A DNA stretch of 36,384 bases, from contig JAGQPF010000126.1 in assembly GCA_020426845.1 (NCBI GenBank), forward strand, positions 1 to 36,384, in the 5' to 3' direction. Below the pieces are notes generated by a model that saw only the letters and a program-made list of their open reading frames with translations, ran no database searches and was not told the DNA's origin. The stretch is from Planctomycetales bacterium (lineage in GTDB: Bacteria > Planctomycetota > Planctomycetia > Pirellulales > Pirellulaceae). Each line of letters begins with the position of its first letter. Positions within the stretch are counted from its first letter, which is position 1. Below, one piece after another: positions 25,237 through 32,204 of the stretch. The position numbers and the translations under genes were made by a program.

Positions 25237-28200
25237 GTTGGCTGATTCGCGCGTCGCTGCAGTTTCGTCTGCTGGTCATCGTGCTGGCGCTGGTCTTGGT
25301 GGTGGTGGGCGTCCGTACGTCGGATTCCGTGCCGCTGGATGTCTTTCCGGAATTTGCGCCGCCGCTCGTGGAGATTCAGACCGAGGCTCCCGGCATTTCC
25401 ACCGAGGACGTCGAAAGTCTGATCACGGTCCCGATCGAGAATGCTGTCAACGGCATCCCGTTCGTGCAGACGGTGCGATCCAAGTCCGTGTTGGGACTAT
25501 CCAGTGTCCGCTTGATCTTTGATCCCGGCACCGACCTGCTGGTTGCACGGCAACTGGTTCAGGAACGGCTGACGCTGGCCGCCCGCCAGTTGCCGATGGT
25601 CGCTCGTCCGCCGGTGATTCTGCCGCCGCTCTCCTCGCTGAGCCGCTGTCTGAAGATTGGGCTGTGGTCGGACACGCAATCTCAAATGGACATGACGGTG
25701 CTGACCAAGTGGACCATCCGCCCCAGGTTGATGTCGATCGCCGGAGTGGCCAATGTCGCCGTGTGGGGTGAGAAAGAGCCGCAGTTGCAAGTTGTGGTTG
25801 ACCCCGAGCGGTTGCGAGCCAACAACATCACGCTGGACGCTCTCGCACAAACCGTCCGTGACGCGACCGCGGTAGGCGCCGGCGGCTTCGTCGACACGGC
25901 GAACCAGCGGCTGGCGATGCGACATGTGCCGGCGGTTTACACTCCCGAGCAACTCGGCGACATCGCCATCGGATTTGGATCGGCCGCCTCATCTCCCGGT
26001 GGATCGATCGGGCCTCCATCGCAGGCGACCCTTGTGAGGCCCGGTGGACCGATCGGGCCTCCATCGCAGGCGACCCTTGTGAGGCCCGGTGGACCAGTGT
26101 CGTCGAGCGCCGGAACGTCGCCGTGGCTGACGGCGCCGTTGCGAATCAAAGATGTCGCCGACGTGTCGTACGACTACGCGCCTCCGATTGGAGACGCGAT
26201 CATCAATAGCCGCCCCGGACTGCTGTTGATTGTGGAAAAGCAGCCGTGGGCCAACACGCTCGACGTGACGACTCATGTCGAGCGGGCGATGGCGGACTTG
26301 GAGCCGGCGATGGGGGATGTCCACTACGACACCACCATTTTTCGCCCGGCCACCTTTATCGAGCGAGCGCTAACGAATCTCAGCCATTCGATGGCTTTCG
26401 GCTGCGCACTGGTGGTCATCGTGCTGTTGCTGTTTCTGTTTGACTGGCGCTGCGCGGTCATCAGTGCCACGGCGATTCCCCTGTCGTTGCTGGCCGCCGT
26501 GATGATCCTCTACTGGCGAGGCGGCACGATCAACACGATGGTCTTGGCCGGCCTCGTGATTGCGCTTGGAGAAGTGGTGGACGACGCGATTATCGATGTC
26601 GAGAACATCATGCGGCGGCTGCGACTGAACGCGAAGCTGCCGCAGCCACGGTCGGCTTTCTCGATCGTGCTGGAGGCGTCGATGGAGGTTCGCAGCGCGG
26701 TGGTCTATGCGACGGTGATTGTCGTGTTGGCCTTTCTGCCGGTCTTCTTCCTGACTGGGCTGGCCGGCGCCTTCTTCCGTCCGCTTGCCGCCGCTTACAT
26801 CCTGGCCATTTTGGCCTCGCTCGCAGTGGCGCTCACCGTCACTCCTGCCATGTCGCTGCTGCTGCTGCCCAAGTCCGCTCGCAAACGCGCCTCGGATGGG
26901 CCGCTTATTCGCGCCTGCAAACGCCTCTACCGTTTCGTTCTGACCGCGGCGTTGCGGCTGCGATGGGGAACGCTGTTCGCCACCGCCGCCGCGTTTGTGG
27001 CGATCGCTGCGATGATCCCGAAGTTGGGCGAACAATTGATGCCACGGTTTCGCGAGACGGATTTCCTGATGCACTGGGTCGAGAAGCCCGGCATCGGCAT
27101 CGACGCCATGAATCGGATTACTCTCCGCGCCAGCGAGGAGATGATGGCAGTTGACGGCGTCCTGAATTTTGGCTCCCACATCGGTCGCGCGACCGTCGCC
27201 GATGAAGTCGTCGGCCCGAATTTTACCGAGCTGTGGATTAGTATCGACGAGAGCAAGGATTACGACGAGACCGTCGGCAAGGTGCAGGAGATTGTGGACG
27301 GCTATCCCGGCCTCTACCGCGACCTGCTGACGTATCTCACCGAACGGATCAAGGAGGTGCTGACCGGGACCAGCGCGTCGATCGTGGTTCGCGTTTACGG
27401 ACCGGACATGGACCAGCTGCGGGCGACTGCGGGAGAGATTGAATCGGTGATCAAAGCGGTCGACGGAGTGACGACGCTGAAGGTCGAGCCGCAGGTGTTG
27501 GTGCCTCAGATCGCGATTGACATGAACGTGGATGCCGCAAGTCAGTTTGGGCTCACGCCGGGTCGGCTGATGCAAGCCGTCACCACCTTGGTCAACGGAA
27601 TGCAGGTTGGCGAGATGTACCGAGATCAGGCCATCTTTCCCGTTGTGTTGGTGGGCGGAAAGAGCTTGCGCACCGATCTGACGACGCTCGGAGAGCTGAT
27701 GATCGACACGCCCGCCGGCGCTCAAGTGCCGCTGGCCAGTGTTGCGAAATTGACCATCGTCCCCGCACCCAATGAGATCAAGCGAGAAGGCGCGTCGCGG
27801 CGTTTGGACGTCACCTGCAATGTCGAGGGGCGTGACTTGGCGTCGGTGGCGACGGAAATCGAGTCGGCAGTCCGCGAGCAAGTCAAATTTCAAACCGGCT
27901 ATCACCCGGAGTTTCTCGGGGAATACGCCGAGGCAAAAGCGTCGCGGCAACGGCTGCTGCTGCTCTCCGCAGGATCGGTTCTCGCTATTGCCGTCATCCT
28001 CTACATCGATTTTGCCAGATGGCAGTTGGTCTCCTTGGTTCTTTTAGCCTTGCCGTTGGCGCTGGTTAGCGGCGTGCTGGGGGTCTTTGCCGGCGGCGGC
28101 GTGGTGTCGCTGGGGTCGTTGGTCGGCTTCGTGACGGTGCTGGGCATCGCAGCTCGCAACGCCATCATGTTGCTGAGTCACTATCGGCATCTGGCCGTGG

Positions 28201-28484
28201 AGGAGCCCGATCTGGATTGGTCGGAGTTTATCCTGCGCGGCGCCGAGGAACGCCTCGCTCCGATTCTGATGACCGCCCTGACGACGGGCCTTGCCCTGGT
28301 GCCGCTGGTTTTGACGGGCGAGCTGCCGGGCCAGGAGATTGAGTACCCAATGGCGCTGGTCATTTTGACCGGGCTCGCCGGCGCAACGCTGATCAACTTG
28401 CTGGTTCTGCCCGTGCTGGTGAGCTCGCTGCCGGCATCGACCGTTCGGCAGCGGCCAGACGCGATCGAGCCAATCGAGGCGTAA
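25233..28484 (+). CDS. heavy-metal-type RND efflux pump (CusA/CzcA family)
   Basis: The 1083-aa inner-membrane proton-driven exporter. It has TM1 near the N-terminus, the periplasmic signatures [20 protein letters not shown] and [22 protein letters not shown]4 with [20 protein letters not shown], and the C-terminal helix bundle with [20 protein letters not shown]. The TM4 motif carries the proton-relay acidic pairs but differs from the DFG-x3-DGA form of CzcA and the monovalent CusA form, so the metal specificity (and even whether it is a metal) is uncertain. The first periplasmic loop contains an in-frame 45-bp tandem duplication (25995-26095) that is absent from the normal domain plan. It is the last gene of the three-part efflux set, and the BlaI-regulated module follows. 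Confidence 0.95.
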   Translation: MSWLIRASLQFRLLVIVLALVLVVVGVRTSDSVPLDVFPEFAPPLVEIQTEAPGISTEDVESLITVPIENAVNGIPFVQTVRSKSVLGLSSVRLIFDPGTDLLVARQLVQERLTLAARQLPMVARPPVILPPLSSLSRCLKIGLWSDTQSQMDMTVLTKWTIRPRLMSIAGVANVAVWGEKEPQLQVVVDPERLRANNITLDALAQTVRDATAVGAGGFVDTANQRLAMRHVPAVYTPEQLGDIAIGFGSAASSPGGSIGPPSQATLVRPGGPIGPPSQATLVRPGGPVSSSAGTSPWLTAPLRIKDVADVSYDYAPPIGDAIINSRPGLLLIVEKQPWANTLDVTTHVERAMADLEPAMGDVHYDTTIFRPATFIERALTNLSHSMAFGCALVVIVLLLFLFDWRCAVISATAIPLSLLAAVMILYWRGGTINTMVLAGLVIALGEVVDDAIIDVENIMRRLRLNAKLPQPRSAFSIVLEASMEVRSAVVYATVIVVLAFLPVFFLTGLAGAFFRPLAAAYILAILASLAVALTVTPAMSLLLLPKSARKRASDGPLIRACKRLYRFVLTAALRLRWGTLFATAAAFVAIAAMIPKLGEQLMPRFRETDFLMHWVEKPGIGIDAMNRITLRASEEMMAVDGVLNFGSHIGRATVADEVVGPNFTELWISIDESKDYDETVGKVQEIVDGYPGLYRDLLTYLTERIKEVLTGTSASIVVRVYGPDMDQLRATAGEIESVIKAVDGVTTLKVEPQVLVPQIAIDMNVDAASQFGLTPGRLMQAVTTLVNGMQVGEMYRDQAIFPVVLVGGKSLRTDLTTLGELMIDTPAGAQVPLASVAKLTIVPAPNEIKREGASRRLDVTCNVEGRDLASVATEIESAVREQVKFQTGYHPEFLGEYAEAKASRQRLLLLSAGSVLAIAVILYIDFARWQLVSLVLLALPLALVSGVLGVFAGGGVVSLGSLVGFVTVLGIAARNAIMLLSHYRHLAVEEPDLDWSEFILRGAEERLAPILMTALTTGLALVPLVLTGELPGQEIEYPMALVILTGLAGATLINLLVLPVLVSSLPASTVRQRPDAIEPIEA
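25995..26095 (+). repeat. 45-bp tandem duplication inside the RND pump gene
   Basis: Two copies of a 45-base unit (starting 25995 and 26040) and 11 bases of a third. They differ at one position (ggatcg vs ggaccg). The unit codes for 15 residues, [15 protein letters not shown] and [15 protein letters not shown]. It keeps the pump reading frame, and lies between the segments [15 protein letters not shown] and [11 protein letters not shown], where other pumps have a short loop. The composition (cctccatcgcaggcgaccc) resembles a dispersed intergenic repeat more than a folded domain. Confidence 0.9.
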
Positions 28485-28536
28485 ACGCCTGAAGACGGAA
28501 GACGGAAGTTTGTCGCCGAATTGCTCTTGGTGAATA

Positions 28537-28550
28537 ACTAAGAGTTTAGT
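28537..28550. promoter_or_regulatory. putative BlaI/MecI-type operator
   Basis: ACTAAGAGTTTAGT is an imperfect palindrome with ACTAA/TTAGT arms, 84 bp upstream of the DUF1559 gene that begins the BlaI operon. A near-identical palindrome lies at 31109-31122 in front of the PAP2-like gene. BlaI/MecI repressors bind dyads of the TACTA-TAGTA kind as dimers, so this fits autoregulation by the repressor encoded at 29553. Confidence 0.6.
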
Positions 28551-28633
28551 ACAACGCGTGCCGCAGGGGTTGAGTTAGCCTTTGCGTTCCTTTTGCCTAC
28601 CTTTGTCTTTCACCGTCCAGTGTCAGGGATGAC

Positions 28634-29536
28634 ATGCCGACGATTGCCGGTTCACGTCAGAAACGCGGAGTCACCGTACTGGAGCTCCTGGTCGCGATGG
28701 CGATCGCGGTGATGGTGGCGGCGATTGTGTTGCCCGCGCTTGGCGCTGCTCGCGAGTCGGCCCGGCGGATTGCCTGCGTGAATAACCAGCGGCAGTTGGG
28801 CTTGGCCGCTCATGCCCATCATGATTCACTGGGCCGATTGCCAATTGGCTGGCAATTCGATCCGTCAGGCCAGTCTGCCTATGGCTGGGCCGTGTCACTC
28901 CTGCCGTTCACGGGACAAGTGGCGCTGCATGACAACATCGACATTCGGTGCCCGATTGGCGATCCTCGCCATAGCGCTGCACAAGAGGCAACCTGGGAGC
29001 TGATGTTATGTCCATCGGACATTGCCGAGCCCAATTTCTTGCTCTACGAAGACCATGAAGACGACGACGTTGCCACATCGTCCTGGGGGACGCTAGGGGC
29101 CAAGCGAGCCCCCGTTCCGCTGTTGCGCTTGCCGACTTCGAACTATGTCGGCATGTTCGGCACCTTCGAAATGGATGACGAGATCCCCGCGCCGATCGGT
29201 GATGGAGCGTTCTTGGAGAACCGCACGGTGTGTTTCGGGCAATTCGGCCGGGGACTCTCTCAAACCTTGCTGATCGGGGAGCGGACGATGGCGCAGGCGC
29301 CTTCGACGTGGTACGGAGTCGATCTGTCCGGCGAAGATGCCTCGGCGCGAATGGTCGGCGCGGCGCTGGAGGGGGTCAACAAACCATACGCTGACGAGTG
29401 CGACTTTTCGAGCCGGCACCCCGGTGGCGCCAACTTCCTCTACGCAGACGGCCACGTTGGATTTGTCGAAGAGGACATCGACTTGCGATTGTATCACGAG
29501 CTGGCGCGTTTGCTGTTGTCCGAGCGAGATCACTGA
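28634..29536 (+). CDS. DUF1559-like prepilin-type protein, first gene of the BlaI operon
   Basis: A 300-aa protein with a prepilin-like N-terminus (KRGVTVLELLVAMAIAVMVA, glutamate at the +5 position), the conserved continuation AARESARRIACVNNQRQLGL and HAHHDSLGRLP, and the terminal H-X9-DG signature HPGGANFLYADG. At the expected cleavage position the residue after glycine is valine instead of phenylalanine. It is shorter than the DUF1559 protein at 2823. The BlaI-type repressor gene begins 16 bases after its stop, so the DUF1559 protein is part of the regulatory operon; a role in sensing at the cell surface for the M56 protease is speculation. ATG 28634 is the natural start. Upstream is the first operator-like palindrome. 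Confidence 0.9.
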   Translation: MPTIAGSRQKRGVTVLELLVAMAIAVMVAAIVLPALGAARESARRIACVNNQRQLGLAAHAHHDSLGRLPIGWQFDPSGQSAYGWAVSLLPFTGQVALHDNIDIRCPIGDPRHSAAQEATWELMLCPSDIAEPNFLLYEDHEDDDVATSSWGTLGAKRAPVPLLRLPTSNYVGMFGTFEMDDEIPAPIGDGAFLENRTVCFGQFGRGLSQTLLIGERTMAQAPSTWYGVDLSGEDASARMVGAALEGVNKPYADECDFSSRHPGGANFLYADGHVGFVEEDIDLRLYHELARLLLSERDH

Positions 29537-29552
29537 GAAAGCGGAGACAAGG

Positions 29553-29927
29553 ATGCCAAAGCATCAACTCACGAAATGTGAATCCGAAGTGATGGACGTG
29601 GTCTGGCGACGCGACTTCGTAACTGTCAATGACGTGGTCGAGGCCATCGACCGTGATTTGGCCTACACGACCGTGCTGACGACGATGCGAATCCTGGAGG
29701 ACAAGGGCGTCGTTTGCCGAGGCGAGAAGATCGGCCGAGCCTACACCTACCGCGCGGCTGTTTCAAAAGAAGACGTCAGGCACAGCATGATTCGGGCGCT
29801 GACCGATCAACTGTTTGGCGGAAGCATCCGCTCACTGGTGCTGAGTCTGATCGATAGCGACCAGGTTTCTCCGGAGGACCTCGAGGCGGTCCGCAAGGCA
29901 GCCGATGAAGCGGAGCGACATCAATGA
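29553..29927 (+). CDS. BlaI/MecI/CopY family transcriptional repressor
   Basis: A 124-aa winged-helix regulator. LTKCESEVMDVVWRRDFVTV and NDVVEAIDRDLAYTTVLTTM form the helix-turn-helix, and RILEDKGVVCRGEKIGRAYT the wing, typical of the family (the YTTV-x-T-x-x-x-L-x-x-KG pattern). The C-terminal helices (about 75-124, LFGGSIRSLVLSLIDSDQVS) would dimerise and be cut by the partner protease. ATG 29553 is preceded by GGAGACAAGG. The end overlaps the M56 protease gene by ATGA. Likely targets are the two ACTAA-TTAGT dyads at 28537 and 31109, which would bring the DUF1559 gene, itself, the protease, and the PAP2/glycosyltransferase genes under its control. Confidence 0.95.
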   Translation: MPKHQLTKCESEVMDVVWRRDFVTVNDVVEAIDRDLAYTTVLTTMRILEDKGVVCRGEKIGRAYTYRAAVSKEDVRHSMIRALTDQLFGGSIRSLVLSLIDSDQVSPEDLEAVRKAADEAERHQ

Positions 29928-31021
29928 CACCGTCGCTGTTGTTTGAAGTGGGTGTGTCGCTGGTGCTGCAGATCTCGTTGCTGGTCGCAGTGGCCGCGGC
30001 GTTTGATCGCATTTGCAACTCGGCCCTGCGATCCAATCAGATTTGGACAGCAACCTTTGTGGCGACCTTGTTGCTGACGGTCGGCGCGTTTGGTTTGCCG
30101 CATATGCGGTGGCTTGGGCTGCGCGTCGAGGCCGACGCGTCGACGCTCGGGGCGGTGCTGCGATTTCAGATGCTCGCGGTCAAGTTGCTGGGACTTGCTT
30201 GGCTATTGGGATTCGTAGCTCATCTACTGTCTCGCCTGCGTCGTTGCTTGGCTCTGTTCCACTTCTTAAAAGTTCAGTGCGGCCCGCTTACGTCGGCGCA
30301 GCAGGCGGCGTTGCCTGGCGACATTTTCTCGCAGGCTCCCCGGGGAACGCGATGGCTGGTGTCGGATCAGCGGCACGGCCCGTTCTGCTGGCAGTTGCAT
30401 CAACCGACAATCGTCTTGCCGTTGGACGTGTTTGAGCTCGATCCAGAAACCCAAGGTCACATCTTGCGGCACGAATACGAGCATCTGAGCACGGGGCATC
30501 CCCTGCAGCATTTCCTGCAAGGGCTATGTAGCACATTGTTTTGGTTTCACCCTGCGGTTCGTCTGGCCGCTGGTCGCGCCGAGCTGGCTCGCGAGTACTG
30601 GTGCGATGAAGTGGCGGCGAGCAACCGCGAAGGCGTGGCGGGCTACCTTCGCTCGTTGGCGGCGGCCGGCGAGCAAAGTGTCGATGCGCCTCCCTGCACG
30701 CTCGCCATGTCTCGGCACGGCAGCGCGATTGTGCGGCGAAGTCGCCGGCTTGCAGAGTTGATCAAGCGACGTGAGTGGTCTCCGGCTCAGGACAGCCCGC
30801 GCGGGCCCCTCATTTTCGTGTGCGTGCTGCTTGCCGCAGCGGTCATTTCACAAGTCTGGCTGCCCGTCAATTTGCTGGCCTCCGAACGCGACCGCATGTC
30901 GCCTTGGCCTGCATGGACTGCCGGTGTGTTGCATGACTTCGGCGTCTCGGTGCGAGACTATGAAGCGTTCGACCACCGTCGCGAAGCGCAAGAGCTCTTG
31001 AATCCCGATGACGATGAGTAG
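29924..31021 (+). CDS. M56 family (BlaR1-like) membrane metalloprotease without sensor domain
   Basis: A 365-aa membrane protease of the BlaR1/MecR1 type. TM segments lie at about residues 7-27, 40-58, 80-105 and 295-313. The zinc motif is H183-E184-Y-E-H187 (RHEYEHLSTGHP), with the following REYWCDEVAA (residues 223-232) providing the likely third ligand. It should cleave the BlaI-type repressor when activated. After the last TM only about 52 residues follow, rich in charge (ASERDRMSPWPAWTAG, then DYEAFDHRREAQELLNPDDD), so the penicillin-binding sensor domain of true BlaR1 is missing; the stimulus must be different or sensed by a partner. It overlaps the repressor gene by ATGA and is followed by a hairpin (31028-31060). 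Confidence 0.92.
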   Translation: MTPSLLFEVGVSLVLQISLLVAVAAAFDRICNSALRSNQIWTATFVATLLLTVGAFGLPHMRWLGLRVEADASTLGAVLRFQMLAVKLLGLAWLLGFVAHLLSRLRRCLALFHFLKVQCGPLTSAQQAALPGDIFSQAPRGTRWLVSDQRHGPFCWQLHQPTIVLPLDVFELDPETQGHILRHEYEHLSTGHPLQHFLQGLCSTLFWFHPAVRLAAGRAELAREYWCDEVAASNREGVAGYLRSLAAAGEQSVDAPPCTLAMSRHGSAIVRRSRRLAELIKRREWSPAQDSPRGPLIFVCVLLAAAVISQVWLPVNLLASERDRMSPWPAWTAGVLHDFGVSVRDYEAFDHRREAQELLNPDDDE

Positions 31022-31027
31022 GCCATT

Positions 31028-31060
31028 CCAACCAGGCCTCGGCGGATCCCGGCTGGTTGG
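31028..31060 (+). terminator. hairpin after the M56 protease gene
   Basis: CCAACCAG (31028-31035) pairs perfectly with CTGGTTGG (31053-31060) across a 17-base loop, seven bases after the stop codon. There is no T-run. It would separate the regulatory transcript from the PAP2/glycosyltransferase unit, in keeping with a second operator at 31109. Confidence 0.4.
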
Positions 31061-31108
31061 CTGACCGGCAAGTTCACGATGGCGTGCGGTTTCCACTTGC
31101 GATTAACT

Positions 31109-31122
31109 ACTAAGGGCTTAGT
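31109..31122. promoter_or_regulatory. second putative BlaI/MecI-type operator
   Basis: ACTAAGGGCTTAGT is a palindrome with six-base arms, identical at its ends to the one at 28537-28550. It ends only four bases before the ATG of the PAP2-like gene. A repressor bound there would block initiation directly; the transcript may have almost no leader. This links the PAP2 and glycosyltransferase genes to the BlaI-type repressor upstream. Confidence 0.62.
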
Positions 31123-31126
31123 TTGA

Positions 31127-32197
31127 ATGCTGATCAAATTGCTCCTGTCGCTGCCGCCGGCCCTGGTTTTCCTGCTGTGTACAGGCGGCTGCCAACAATG
31201 TCTCGTTGCTCAGCCGTTAGTGGTCAGCGAACAGCAGTGGCTGAGCTCCTATAGCGATCAGCCGTTGGGCGAGGTGCAACGCGCCGTTGAATATGGACGG
31301 CACGGACTAGCGAACGGACTAGCGTATGATTTGCGGCGCATTCCTCCGGTGGGCGTGGGGTCGGCAAGCTGGGACGTGTTGGCGAAGGCGGACTTGGCAA
31401 ACGTTGGCAGCGCCTTCGAGCTTTCTGATTGGCGACACGACCTAGTACGCATTCCACCGATCGACTCTGGGGCGGAGAGCATTGGGCTCTGGGGGAGTCT
31501 GGCCAGCGACCATCGCGAATTCTACTCGGCGAGTTCGCTGCAATGGCTGGGCGCCGGCCTGCTGGTTGGCGCGGCGATCGCGAATTCGCCGGCGGACCGC
31601 GAGCTGTACTCCAAGTTCCAAAGCGGCGTTCGCGGGGCAACGAGCGATGAATGGTCGGAGTCGCTGCATGCCAACAAGGAGCTGGGAAACGGAATGTACG
31701 CGCTGCCGGTGATGGCGGCCGCATTCACTGCCGGAAAGATCTGGGACGACGTTCCCGTCGCGTCTGCCTTGGGCCACTGGGGCGAGCGATCCATGCGGTC
31801 GTTCCTGGCCGGAGCGCCGCCGCTGCTGCTGACGCAGTACCTGACGGGGGCGGGACGTCCCGGCGAGTCGAATTACGGCTCGCATTGGCGGCCATTCTCG
31901 GACGCCAATGGAGTCAGTGGTCACAGCTTCATGTCAGCACTGCCGTTCATCAATGCGGCAAAGATGACAGAGAATCGCTGGGCGAAGTCAGCTTTCTATG
32001 TGGGCTCACTGATTGGTCCGATGTCCCGCATCAATGACGAAGCCCATTACCCGTCGCAGGCTGCTTTGGGGTGGTGGTTCGCCTATGTAGCGGCGACGGC
32101 CATCGATCGCAGCGACCGAGCCCATGGGCGTTGGCATTGCGCGCCCTACTTGGCACAAGGTGGCGGCGGCGGACTGCAGATCGAGTGCACTTACTAA
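31127..32197 (+). CDS. PAP2 superfamily-like lipoprotein with altered active-site motif
   Basis: A 356-aa protein with a lipoprotein signal (LLLSLPPALVFLLCTGGC, cysteine about residue 24), a unique region (25-180) and a PAP2 (lipid phosphatase) domain. The three motifs are found with changes: QYLTGAGRP (Q237, where K is usual; R244-P245 kept), VSGHSFMS (V instead of P; S264-G265-H266 kept) and SRINDEAHYPSQ (R301 and nucleophile-type H307 kept; Q311 where D is usual). It would act on phosphorylated or pyrophosphorylated lipid carrier at the outer face of the membrane. Changes of K and D may alter substrate or weaken catalysis. The start overlaps the operator region closely. The glycosyltransferase gene begins 7 bases after its stop, or overlaps if an upstream ATG is used. 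Confidence 0.85.
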   Translation: MLIKLLLSLPPALVFLLCTGGCQQCLVAQPLVVSEQQWLSSYSDQPLGEVQRAVEYGRHGLANGLAYDLRRIPPVGVGSASWDVLAKADLANVGSAFELSDWRHDLVRIPPIDSGAESIGLWGSLASDHREFYSASSLQWLGAGLLVGAAIANSPADRELYSKFQSGVRGATSDEWSESLHANKELGNGMYALPVMAAAFTAGKIWDDVPVASALGHWGERSMRSFLAGAPPLLLTQYLTGAGRPGESNYGSHWRPFSDANGVSGHSFMSALPFINAAKMTENRWAKSAFYVGSLIGPMSRINDEAHYPSQAALGWWFAYVAATAIDRSDRAHGRWHCAPYLAQGGGGGLQIECTY

Positions 32198-32204
32198 ATC
32201 GGCA

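Noticed and set aside
26370..27950. 526-residue minus-strand frame
   Set aside because: Fully antisense to the RND pump; no hydrophobic or family pattern.
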